This document shows positions 1-6,892 of a DNA stretch of 37,301 nt, piece by piece. Every line of letters starts with the position of its first letter. Positions within the stretch are counted from its first letter, which is position 1. Both the position numbers and the translations under genes were made by a program. A model generated the notes under the pieces. It ran no database searches and was not told the origin of the DNA. It worked only from the letters and a program-made list of their open reading frames with translations. The stretch covers positions 1-37,301 of the forward strand of contig JAPOLH010000006.1 of assembly GCA_029977225.1 (NCBI GenBank), read 5' to 3'. This DNA is from Verrucomicrobiaceae bacterium. Lineage in GTDB: Bacteria > Verrucomicrobiota > Verrucomicrobiia > Verrucomicrobiales > Akkermansiaceae.

Positions 1-279
1 GAAGGCCTTGGCGTCTATGATTCCTTGGGCTTTGTCCGCGAGTTACTCGATGAACTGCTGCACGGTCCAGTGCAGGGCGGCAAATTTGCCTTCGAGCGTT
101 TGGCAAAGTTGCTCGCGCGAAGAGCTTCGCTTTTGGTCTCGCCCTCACTCGACGAAGCGCGCCATTTGCTCGACGCATTGTTCCGTTGCGAGTTGCCCTA
201 CTGCGCCGCCGACGGCCGGCCGACCATGATCGAATTCGGCATGCGTGAGTTGGAACGACGCTTCGGAGCTAGAGGGTAA
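1..279 (+). CDS. mutL: DNA mismatch repair protein MutL, C-terminal end (partial)
   Basis: Only the last 92 residues are inside the window; the reading frame is open from base 1. MutL links MutS mismatch recognition to downstream strand removal. The visible part ends with a Cys-Glu-Leu-Pro-Tyr segment, a Gly-Arg-Pro-Thr motif and a final Arg-Glu-Leu-Glu-Arg-Arg-Phe stretch; this GRPT plus ELERRF ending is typical of the MutL dimerisation domain. The upstream ATPase domain cannot be seen, so the endonuclease status of the protein cannot be judged beyond the presence of one cysteine before LPY. It ends 25 bp before the convergent zinc-ribbon gene. Identification rests on the short C-terminal signature only. 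Confidence 0.8.
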   Translation, partial: EGLGVYDSLGFVRELLDELLHGPVQGGKFAFERLAKLLARRASLLVSPSLDEARHLLDALFRCELPYCAADGRPTMIEFGMRELERRFGARG

Positions 280-304
280 GGAACGCGACCAGTTGCTTGC
301 ACAC

Positions 305-1006
305 TCAATCCGCATAAAGGATGCGGCCGCAGTCTTCGCAGCGGGCAAGTTCCTTGCCGGTTTGCACGGCGACGACCGTGGAGGCGATGAGCTTCATGTG
401 GCAACCGCCGCATTTGCCATCGTGCATCGGAGCGATGGCGAGGCCGTCTTTGGTTTTCATGAGGCGTTGGTAAAGCGGAAGGATTGAATCGGAAACGGCG
501 GCGGCTAGCTGATCGCGTTCGGTGGTGAGTTCAGCTTGCTCCTGCTTGATGCGTTCTGAGCGTTGGCGGATGGACGCGAGATCCTCGTTGATCAGCACCT
601 GAGTTTTCGCGCGTTTTGTTTCGGCTTCTTTGTGGTCGGCGCGCAACTGGTCGATTTTTTCCATCAGCTCGAGCTCCTTTGTTTCGAGCTCGTCGACTTC
701 CTTCTCGTAGCGAACTACCTCGTTGCCGAGGGCTTGGTATTCGTCGTTTTTGCGAGTTTCGAACTGCTGGACTTTGAGGCGTTGGACAGTGGTTTTGCGC
801 GCGCCGACATCGAGTTCGATGCGCTTGAGTTGGAGTTCGCATTCGACCAGCGCGTCATGGGCCGCTTGCACGGCTTGGTTGTCGGCGGCGAGCTTGCCCT
901 GCGCGCGGGCCTCGTCTTGCGGGAGTTTTTCCAAATCCTTGGCGAGGGAAAGCAGGCGGCGGTCACGGTCTTGGAGGACCAACAGGGCACGGACATCTTC
1001 GAGCAT
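305..1006 (-). CDS. Coiled-coil protein with C-terminal C4 zinc ribbon
   Basis: This 233-residue protein has a long, highly charged helical region (about residues 15-175, rich in Glu, Lys, Gln and Leu) followed by a compact zinc ribbon. The four presumed zinc ligands are C199 and C202 (CGGC) and C223 and C226 (CEDC), followed by a Gly-Arg-Ile-Leu-Tyr ending. This layout matches the widespread bacterial family with a C4-type zinc ribbon (zf-RING_7 type, as in Chlamydia CT398), members of which are suggested to act in nucleic-acid or secretion-related contacts, but no firm role is known. It lies 64 bp downstream of the RarD-type permease gene on the same strand and may be co-transcribed. No signal peptide, so cytoplasmic. 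Confidence 0.85.
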   Translation of the reverse strand: MLEDVRALLVLQDRDRRLLSLAKDLEKLPQDEARAQGKLAADNQAVQAAHDALVECELQLKRIELDVGARKTTVQRLKVQQFETRKNDEYQALGNEVVRYEKEVDELETKELELMEKIDQLRADHKEAETKRAKTQVLINEDLASIRQRSERIKQEQAELTTERDQLAAAVSDSILPLYQRLMKTKDGLAIAPMHDGKCGGCHMKLIASTVVAVQTGKELARCEDCGRILYAD

Positions 1007-1070
1007 GGAAAAGGCTTAGTCGGCGGGCATGGCACCGACAAGTTCTTTGCGTGTTTGGCGGGTCAGGTGG

Positions 1071-1961
1071 TCAGGCGTGCAATGTATTTTTTTCGCGACT
1101 TTGGATCAAGTACAGCGCCACCGCCAGCCAGATCAGGCCGAATGAGAGCAAACGGTGCGCGTCCATGGTTTCCCCGTAACAGCGCCAGCCGATGATCCAT
1201 TGCAGGGTGGGTCCGAGAAATTGCAGCATGCCGAGGGTGGTGAGGCGAATGTTGCGCGCGGCGTAGGTGAAGCAGAGCAGGGGAAGAGTTGTCGCAATGC
1301 CGCTGGCGATGATGAGAGTCGCTTGCGGCCATGAGGGCAGTGAGCTGATGCCTGAATCAGCCGTATGAGTTGCGATCCATGCGAGGGCGATTGGAGCGAG
1401 GAGTGAGGTTTCGAGTGTGAGTCCATCGCGTGCATCGAGGGATGATTTTTTCCTGACTACGGCGTAAAGTGAAAAGGTCGATGCAAGGGCGATTGGAATC
1501 CAGGGGAAGTGCCCGCTGGTGGGGATTTGGATCAGCACGCCTGTGAAGGCCAGCGCGATGGCGATGAGTTGGCGTGTGTTGTGTTTTTCGGAAAACCACA
1601 GCGTGCCGAAGAGCATGTTGAAAAACGGATTCAGGTAGTAGCCGAGTGCGGCTTCAAGGATGCGGTGATTGAGGGTGGCCCAGACGTAGAGAAGCCAGTT
1701 CGATGCGAGCAAAGCGCCGGAGAGCGCGCTCCATGCCAGTGTGGCCCTCGATTGGAACAATTTTTTCAGATGACTCGAATTGCTTCCGGCAAGCGTGATC
1801 GCCAGCAGTAGCATGAGTGACCAAAGGGTGCGGTGGGCAACGATCGATGCGGGTTCGAGAAAGGACAGCGCCTTCCAAAAAACCGGCAGGATTCCCCACA
1901 TGGAAAAGGCGGCGAGCGCGGCGGCGATGCCTTTTTGCTGCGGGTTCATGGCGTTGAGCAT
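1071..1961 (-). CDS. rarD: RarD-type EamA/DMT-superfamily permease
   Basis: The 296-residue product is an integral inner-membrane protein with about ten hydrophobic segments, arranged as two EamA-like halves. Near the N-terminus it has the features of the RarD branch of drug/metabolite transporters: KG followed by a first helix with a Trp-Gly-x-Leu-Pro-x-Phe-Trp-Lys pattern and then an Ala-His-Arg-x-Leu-Trp-Ser motif. RarD proteins are named after a chloramphenicol-sensitivity phenotype; their natural substrate is not established. An alternative start 12 bases further in (base 1949, Met-Asn-Pro) fits the usual RarD N-terminus equally well; neither has a clear ribosome binding site. The deaminase gene is divergent, starting at about 2048. 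Confidence 0.88.
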   Translation of the reverse strand: MLNAMNPQQKGIAAALAAFSMWGILPVFWKALSFLEPASIVAHRTLWSLMLLLAITLAGSNSSHLKKLFQSRATLAWSALSGALLASNWLLYVWATLNHRILEAALGYYLNPFFNMLFGTLWFSEKHNTRQLIAIALAFTGVLIQIPTSGHFPWIPIALASTFSLYAVVRKKSSLDARDGLTLETSLLAPIALAWIATHTADSGISSLPSWPQATLIIASGIATTLPLLCFTYAARNIRLTTLGMLQFLGPTLQWIIGWRCYGETMDAHRLLSFGLIWLAVALYLIQSREKNTLHA

Positions 1962-2047
1962 GGGCGGATTTGCCGGCGGATGAAGGCGAAAGTGCGGCGG
2001 CCGAATTTTGGATTTTGAATCCGCGGAAATTTGAACATCATCGGCGC

Positions 2048-2491
2048 ATGTCCGCTGAACGTTTGTCCATTCCCCGCTATGCCATGGCCTTGGCGCATGT
2101 GGCGAGCCTGCGTTCGGAGGATCCGTATCGTAAGGTGGGCGCTGCGGCGCTTGATCACGACAATCGCGTGATTGGTACCGCGTACAACGGCCTAGCGCCC
2201 GGGTTCAATCCGCCGGGCGGATTTTGGGACGACCGCGAGGCGCGTCAAAAATTCATGCTTCATGCCGAAGTGAACCTTTGCAGTTTGTTTCGCCGAGGTG
2301 AGGCTAAGCTCGTCGCGACCACCACCATGCCATGCACCGCGTGCATGCAAACGCTTTGCGCCTATGGCATTCGCGAGATTTATTACCGCGATGTTTACCA
2401 CGCGTCCGACGCGCCGGAGATTGCGAAATTGTACGGAGTCAGGCTCGAGAGGGTCGCGGATTTCCCCGAGCTTGATCACTTGGAGAAGTGA
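2048..2491 (+). CDS. Deoxycytidylate (dCMP) deaminase family protein
   Basis: A 147-residue zinc deaminase of the CDA superfamily. The catalytic HAE motif is at residues 72-74 (His ligand and proton-shuttling Glu) and the second zinc motif Pro-Cys-x-x-Cys at 95-99, spaced as in dCMP and related nucleotide deaminases. A Tyr-Asn-Gly segment near residue 46 matches the substrate loop of dCMP deaminases, which make dUMP for dTMP synthesis. Whether the substrate is dCMP, a free base or another pyrimidine cannot be decided from sequence. The start chosen is the Met before Ser-Ala-Glu-Arg; the frame extends upstream to 1970 but those codons encode residues unlike the family and overlap the promoter region of the divergent permease. 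Confidence 0.82.
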   Translation: MSAERLSIPRYAMALAHVASLRSEDPYRKVGAAALDHDNRVIGTAYNGLAPGFNPPGGFWDDREARQKFMLHAEVNLCSLFRRGEAKLVATTTMPCTACMQTLCAYGIREIYYRDVYHASDAPEIAKLYGVRLERVADFPELDHLEK

Positions 2492-2551
2492 GTAGTTTTA
2501 AGTCTCAAGTGTTCAGTTGGAGCAGGGCATAGTGATTACCCTTTATAGATT

Positions 2552-3187
2552 TCACTGTCCGATATTTTCCAACGCGTCGAGATTGATGAAATTTTGTTGG
2601 TGGATGAGGTGGTCGATGAGTGTGAGGCCGGTGAGTTCTTCGATGAGGCCTTTGTTGGTGATCATTGCGGTGTCGAGCTCGTCATCGAGTTGGTTGAGGA
2701 TGATGCCGGCGCATTGCAGGCCTTTGGCGCGAATGGCATCGACGCTGAGGAGCGTGTGATTGAGTGCGCCGAGGCGGTTGGCGACGACGAGGATGACTGG
2801 GAGATTGAGGGCTTTGGCGAGATCGGAGACGCGGAAGTTGGGTGCGATGGGGACTTCCCATCCGCCGGCACCTTCGACGAGGACCTGCGTGTGTTTGGCG
2901 GCGAGTTGATGATAGCCGTCGATCAGGATCTGTGGGTCGACCGGGTGGTTTTCGAGCATGCCGGCGACGAGCGGGGCGACGGGCGTGTTGAGGTGGAGGG
3001 GGTTGATTTCTTCGACGGGAATGCCGCCCGAGGCGGTGGCGAGGCGTGTGGCATCGTCTCGATCGCCACAGCTGACCGGCTTGTAGCCGACTGCGTCGAT
3101 GCCCTGGCGGCGCAGTTCTTCGAGCATCAGGCAGGTCGCGTAGGTTTTGCCGGCGTTGGTGTCAGTACCCGTGATGAAGTAGTTCAT
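2552..3187 (-). CDS. bioD: Dethiobiotin synthetase
   Basis: The 211-residue protein would catalyse the ATP-dependent closure of the ureido ring from 7,8-diaminopelargonic acid and CO2, the penultimate step of biotin synthesis, in the cytoplasm. Evidence: a P-loop of BioD type, GTDTNAGKT at residues 7-15, the Gly-Tyr-Lys-Pro motif with the substrate-binding Lys37, and the Glu-Gly-Ala-Gly-Gly motif at 105-109. Its length is normal for BioD. The P-loop reads Asn-Ala where most BioD proteins have Gly-Val or Gly-Ile, a small variation. No other biotin gene is nearby. The start was chosen directly before the P-loop strand; an upstream in-frame Met at 3304 would add 39 low-complexity residues overlapping nadB. 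Confidence 0.92.
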   Translation of the reverse strand: MNYFITGTDTNAGKTYATCLMLEELRRQGIDAVGYKPVSCGDRDDATRLATASGGIPVEEINPLHLNTPVAPLVAGMLENHPVDPQILIDGYHQLAAKHTQVLVEGAGGWEVPIAPNFRVSDLAKALNLPVILVVANRLGALNHTLLSVDAIRAKGLQCAGIILNQLDDELDTAMITNKGLIEELTGLTLIDHLIHQQNFINLDALENIGQ

Positions 3188-3281
3188 GCCCGAGAGGTGA
3201 GGGGCGGAGGCCCTCGGGTCAAGTCGCGTGAGTGGCGAATTTTGTTTGGTTGCTTGGCCGGTCGGGTTCATGGTGGCGGCG

Positions 3282-4895
3282 ATGAATGCGGATTTCATGG
3301 TCATCGGCGCAGGGATTGCGGGCCTTTCCTTTGCATTGAGGGCAGCGCGTCACGGGTCGGTGGTCGTGGTGGCCAAAGGCGATGTTTTCGAATCCAACAC
3401 CGCGTGGGCGCAAGGTGGAATTGCCTCAGTTTTGTCCAAGCAAGAGCGGGATGCGGGGGACTCCGTGGAATTGCATGTGAATGATACGCTGGTGGCCGGT
3501 GCGGGACTGTGCCGCGAGAGTGTGGTTCGCATGATTGTTGGCGATGGCGAGGACACGATTCGGGATCTGGTGGAATATGGAGTATGTTTTGATCGAGAGG
3601 ATCATCATTATCTCTTGGGTCGCGAGGGTGGTCATTCGCATCGGCGAATTTTGCATGCCAAGGATACAACCGGGCGTGAAATCGCGCGGGCCTTGATTGA
3701 TGCGGCGCGCAAGACGCCGAACCTCACAATTTTAGAGAATCATTTTGTCGTCGACCTCATCACCACATCGAAACTTGGTGCGGTGGCCGAGGATCGCGTG
3801 CTCGGTGCCTATGTGCTCGAGCGCAAAACCGGTGAGGTGAAGGTCATGCGCTCCGATCGCGTCGTCTTGGCGGCCGGTGGCTGCGGCAAGGTTTATCTTT
3901 ATACTACCAACCCTGATTCCGCGACGGGTGATGGAGTGGCGCTTGGTTGGCGTGCGGGAGCGTCGATCGCGAACATGGAGTTCATCCAGTTTCATCCGAC
4001 CTGCTTTTACAATCCTGCGGCGACGGGTCCCGAGGCTCGGTCGTTTTTGGTGAGTGAGGCGGTGCGCGGTGAGGGTGGGATATTGATCAATGCCAAGGGT
4101 GAGGATTTCACCAAAAAGGTCGATCCGCGAGGGTCATTGGCGCCGCGTGATGTGGTGGCGCGAGCGATTGACCGCGAGCTCAAGCGCACCGGTGCGGCGT
4201 GTGTGTATCTTGATGTGACGCACAAGCCGAAGGGTTTCATGAAGGAGCGGTTTCCGTACATCTATGAAACGCTGATGAAGTTTGGTTTGGACTGCGAGAC
4301 GCAACCGATTCCGGTGGTGCCGGCGGCGCATTATCAATGTGGTGGGGTGCTGACCGACAACGAGGGCAAGACCGCGATTCGTGGGTTGTTTGCGATTGGC
4401 GAGGTGGCCTGCACCGGCTTGCACGGAGCGAACCGCTTGGCCTCAAATTCATTGCTTGAGGGCAATGTCATGGCGCGAAGGGCTTTGGACGAAATGATGC
4501 GAGTTTATCCTCCGGGCAAGCAGGCGCCGAATCCGCCAGCAATTCCCGAGTGGGAGCACGGTGATACGGCCGAGCCCGATGAGCTGGTGGTCATTTACCA
4601 CAACTGGGATGAAATCCGCCGTCTGATGTGGGACTATGTTTCCATCGTGCGAACCGACAACCGCCTGCGTCGTGCGGCGGCGCGTTTGCGAAATCTCAAG
4701 CGCGAGGTGCGCGAGTTTTATTGGGGGCATCGCGTGAATTCCGACATCCTCGAGCTACGCAATCTCGTGGCGGTCGCGGGTCTTATTGTCGAATGTGCAT
4801 TGCGCCGCAAGGAGTCGCGCGGCTTGCACTACACACTCGATTACCCAGAGGTAGATGAACGTCAGTGCGTGGACACCGTGGTGCGGCGTTTTTGA
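3282..4895 (+). CDS. nadB: L-aspartate oxidase
   Basis: NadB oxidises L-aspartate to iminoaspartate with FAD, the first step of de novo NAD synthesis; the product is passed to quinolinate synthase NadA (not in this window). The 537-residue protein has the N-terminal FAD-binding GAGIAG motif, the NTAWAQGGIA segment, a Glu-Gly-Gly-His-Ser-His-Arg-Arg run, Phe-His-Pro-Thr, Glu-Ala-Val-Arg-Gly-Glu-Gly and the highly specific HGANRLASNSLLEG signature, which separates NadB from succinate dehydrogenase and fumarate reductase flavoproteins. The helical C-terminal domain is complete. An alternative start at 3270 adds four residues. It is divergent from bioD with about 95 bp between the starts. Confidence 0.95.
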   Translation: MNADFMVIGAGIAGLSFALRAARHGSVVVVAKGDVFESNTAWAQGGIASVLSKQERDAGDSVELHVNDTLVAGAGLCRESVVRMIVGDGEDTIRDLVEYGVCFDREDHHYLLGREGGHSHRRILHAKDTTGREIARALIDAARKTPNLTILENHFVVDLITTSKLGAVAEDRVLGAYVLERKTGEVKVMRSDRVVLAAGGCGKVYLYTTNPDSATGDGVALGWRAGASIANMEFIQFHPTCFYNPAATGPEARSFLVSEAVRGEGGILINAKGEDFTKKVDPRGSLAPRDVVARAIDRELKRTGAACVYLDVTHKPKGFMKERFPYIYETLMKFGLDCETQPIPVVPAAHYQCGGVLTDNEGKTAIRGLFAIGEVACTGLHGANRLASNSLLEGNVMARRALDEMMRVYPPGKQAPNPPAIPEWEHGDTAEPDELVVIYHNWDEIRRLMWDYVSIVRTDNRLRRAAARLRNLKREVREFYWGHRVNSDILELRNLVAVAGLIVECALRRKESRGLHYTLDYPEVDERQCVDTVVRRF

Positions 4896-4987
4896 TTTTT
4901 ATTTGTGTGTCTCAGGCGTGAGCAATGATGCGAGCATTGTATCTGATGTCGTCGCATTTTCTGCATCATCGAATGGGATTAAAATGA

Positions 4988-5019
4988 AACAGCCTTTCCG
5001 GATGACCGGAAAGGCTGTT
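4988..5019 (-). terminator. Intrinsic terminator of the HU-type gene
   Basis: A perfect 14-bp inverted repeat (AACAGCCTTTCCGG and its complement) encloses a 4-base loop. Read on the minus strand, 38 bp after the HU-type stop codon, the stem is followed by a T-rich run (TTTCATTTTAAT), as expected for a Rho-independent terminator. On the plus strand, where nadB ends 92 bp before it, the following bases are not T-rich, so it mainly serves the histone-like gene. Confidence 0.8.
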
Positions 5020-5057
5020 GCGTTCATCGGGGCATGCGTGGCATGCGCCGCGACGGA

Positions 5058-5387
5058 TCAGAGAGCCATGTCCTTGAGTTTCTTGAGCGGACGGATGCGA
5101 ACCACGGTGGTGGCTGGCTTGGCTTTGAACATCACTTCTTCCTTGGTGAAGGGGTTGATGCCTTTGCGTGCCTTCACAGCAGGCTTGCGGACGGTGGTCA
5201 CTTTGAGCAGGCCGGGGAGAACGAATTCTCCGACTGCGTTTTTCTTGATGTGACCTTCGATCACGCCGGTGAGTGCTTCGAGAACCGAAGCCACTTGCTT
5301 GCGGCTGAGCTCGGTGCTGTTTGCGATGCTGTCGACGATTTGTGTCTTCGAGTACTTTTCTTTAACGGTGGTAGCTTTGGTTGCCAT
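5058..5387 (-). CDS. HU/IHF-family histone-like DNA-binding protein
   Basis: A basic 109-residue protein of the HU superfamily, which binds and bends DNA as a dimer in the nucleoid. The N-terminal helical part (ELSRKQVASVLEAL) matches the HU dimerisation helices, and the arm region contains the Lys-Gly-Ile-Asn-Pro-Phe segment, corresponding to the HU RNP tip with the DNA-intercalating proline. It is slightly longer than classical HU (about 90 residues), with a lysine/threonine-rich N-terminal extension and a Pro-Leu-Lys-Lys-Leu-Lys-Asp tail seen in a subgroup of HU-like proteins. Two nearby ATG codons at 5393 and 5387 are possible starts; a longer in-frame start at 5426 is unlikely. It is monocistronic with a strong terminator. 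Confidence 0.88.
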   Translation of the reverse strand: MATKATTVKEKYSKTQIVDSIANSTELSRKQVASVLEALTGVIEGHIKKNAVGEFVLPGLLKVTTVRKPAVKARKGINPFTKEEVMFKAKPATTVVRIRPLKKLKDMAL

Positions 5388-5557
5388 GCGCATTGATTGA
5401 TTGATGGCGGGCGGGATGTCAAGCATCCGAATGAATTTTTAGGCTTTAAAAATAGGGGTTTGTTAGATGCCCAACGATTGCAAATTTTTTAAAAAAAGAG
5501 ACGCGAGTCCTGCCCGAAGAAAGTTGGCATTCGTCCTGGTATCGTTAGGGTGGGGTC
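5388..5557. promoter_or_regulatory. AT-rich divergent promoter region (HU-type gene / trmD)
   Basis: This 170-bp region between two divergent genes is clearly richer in A and T than the surrounding DNA, with runs such as TTTTTTAAAAAAA near 5485 and an A/T-rich block near 5440-5455, so both promoters probably lie here. I cannot assign exact -35 and -10 boxes with confidence. A purine-rich AGGGTGGGG directly precedes the trmD ATG and probably acts as its ribosome binding site. Confidence 0.4.
5392..5405 (-). repeat. Short tetranucleotide repeat next to the HU-type start codon
   Basis: ATTG on the plus strand (CAAT on the minus strand) occurs three and a half times in tandem immediately upstream of, and overlapping, the possible start codons of the histone-like gene. 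No Shine-Dalgarno-like sequence is seen in its place. Three units is short, and may be chance. Confidence 0.6.
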
Positions 5558-6238
5558 ATGCGAATCGACATCGTGACGCTTTTTCCTGAGGTGGCTCTGG
5601 CGCCCTTGAGTGATTCCATCATTCAGCGGGCACGGGCGGCTGGACTGGTGGAAGTGGTGGGTCATCAGTTGAGGGATTGGTCGGAGGACAAGCATCGGCG
5701 TGTGGATGAGGCCCCATGTGGTGGAGGGCAGGGGATGGTGTTACGGCCTGAGCCCTTATTTGCTGCGGTGGAGGCCTTGAGGGGGCCGAAGACGCGGGTG
5801 ATTTTAATGACTCCGCAGGGGCGGCCGTTTAAGCAAGCGGTGGCGCGTGAGTTGGTGGGCGAGGAGCATCTGGTGATTTTGTGCGGGCATTATGAAGGGG
5901 TTGACCAGCGGGTGATTGAGGCGTTGGTGGACGATGAAATTTCGATTGGGGATTACATTCTTACCAATGGCGCGTTGGCGGCGGCGGTGCTGTGTGATGC
6001 GGTGATCCGGCTCTTGCCGGGGGCCTTGGGTGATGAGCGTTCGGCGCAGGATGAATCATTTTCGCGGACTGACCGGCTTGAAGCGCCGTGTTACACCAAA
6101 CCCTTGGATTACCGTGGGATGAAGGTGCCCGAGGTGCTGGTTTCCGGGCATCACGACCGGATCAGGCGCTGGAAGGAGGAGCAGGCAGAGTTGCGGACCC
6201 GGCAAAACCGCCCTGATCTTTGTGAAGGGTCCGGCTGA
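5558..6238 (+). CDS. trmD: tRNA (guanine-N1)-methyltransferase
   Basis: TrmD methylates G37 of tRNAs using S-adenosylmethionine, preventing +1 frameshifting. The 226-residue protein has the normal length and the trefoil-knot SPOUT motifs: the start MRIDIVTLFP, the Gly-Gly-Gly-Gln-Gly-Met-Val loop at about 55-61, CGHYEGVDQRV at 109-119 and SIGDYILTNG at 129-138, and the C-terminal VLVSGHHDRIRRW motif. Two places differ from the commonest form: the knot loop reads Leu-Thr-Asn-Gly-Ala rather than Leu-Thr/Ser-Gly-Gly-Glu, and the motif holding the catalytic acid reads Asp-Glu-Ser-Phe rather than Glu-Asp-Ser-Phe. Usual partners rimM, rpsP and rplS are not adjacent. A GNAT gene follows closely. Confidence 0.93.
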   Translation: MRIDIVTLFPEVALAPLSDSIIQRARAAGLVEVVGHQLRDWSEDKHRRVDEAPCGGGQGMVLRPEPLFAAVEALRGPKTRVILMTPQGRPFKQAVARELVGEEHLVILCGHYEGVDQRVIEALVDDEISIGDYILTNGALAAAVLCDAVIRLLPGALGDERSAQDESFSRTDRLEAPCYTKPLDYRGMKVPEVLVSGHHDRIRRWKEEQAELRTRQNRPDLCEGSG

Positions 6239-6283
6239 TCGATTGCGTGGGACTGCGTGAAAAGGCGTGCCTTGGGCACGAAA

Positions 6284-6796
6284 ATGTGCATGAAATCCGT
6301 TGTGAGCACGAACCATGGATTTGGCAAAAACGGCGAAGTCGAGGATCCGCCGCGGGTAGAGCCGGCGACCATCGAGGATCTGCCGGCGCTGACCGAGTTG
6401 GTGATGGAGTTGTTTTCCCGCTCGGGGGATTTCACTCCGGACCGCACGCTGCAGGAACGTGGCTTGAGGTTGATTCTCGAACAGCCCAATCGCGGCCGCA
6501 TCTTTGTGGTGCGCAACAAGGATCGGATCTTTGGCATGGTAAACCTTCTCTTCACCATTTCCACCGCGCGTGGGGGATTTGTGATTTTGCTGGAAGATGT
6601 GGTGATCCACCCCGACCACCGAGGTCAGGGCTATGGTGCGATGCTGGTCGATTATGTCGTCGATTTCGCCAAAAAGAAAAACTTCAAGCGGATCACGCTG
6701 CTGACTGACCGGATCAGCGCCGAGTCGCAAGAATTCTTCAAAAAGCAGGGCTTTGAGTATTCCAACATGATCCCAATGCGGCGGATCATTGATTGA
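6284..6796 (+). CDS. GNAT-family N-acetyltransferase
   Basis: A single GNAT domain fills the protein from about residue 25 of the chosen start. The acetyl-CoA pyrophosphate-binding motif A is visible as a strand Leu-Glu-Asp-Val-Val-Ile-His-Pro followed by Asp-His-Arg-Gly-Gln-Gly-Tyr-Gly, and the end contains the typical Phe-Phe-Lys-Lys-Gln-Gly-Phe motif B region. The acceptor substrate cannot be deduced. The gene starts shortly after trmD on the same strand and may be co-transcribed with it. Possible starts are GTG 6257, ATG 6284 and ATG 6290; none has a convincing ribosome binding site, so the N-terminus is uncertain. Confidence 0.82.
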   Translation: MCMKSVVSTNHGFGKNGEVEDPPRVEPATIEDLPALTELVMELFSRSGDFTPDRTLQERGLRLILEQPNRGRIFVVRNKDRIFGMVNLLFTISTARGGFVILLEDVVIHPDHRGQGYGAMLVDYVVDFAKKKNFKRITLLTDRISAESQEFFKKQGFEYSNMIPMRRIID

Positions 6797-6810
6797 AAAA
6801 CCATGCTTTG

Positions 6811-6832
6811 ACCGGTTTTAGGCCGGTTTTTT
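6811..6832 (+). terminator. Possible intrinsic terminator after the GNAT gene
   Basis: A 5-bp GC-rich stem (ACCGG / CCGGT) with a 7-base loop is followed directly by a run of six T. A longer alternative fold pairs AAAAACC near 6796 with GGTTTTT near 6825. It sits 15 bp after the GNAT stop and about 60 bp before the citramalate synthase start, so it would separate the two units. The short stem keeps confidence modest. Confidence 0.45.
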
Positions 6833-6892
6833 GCGGGCTTGGTTCATTCTTGCCGATTTGGCTTCCGGCCATTAAAGTCCCGGGCCCCGGCA

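Noticed and set aside
2594..3484. A 296-codon plus-strand frame opposite bioD
   Set aside because: Low-complexity Gly/Glu/Asp/Val-rich translation, with BioD motifs clear on the other strand and overlap with the start of nadB.
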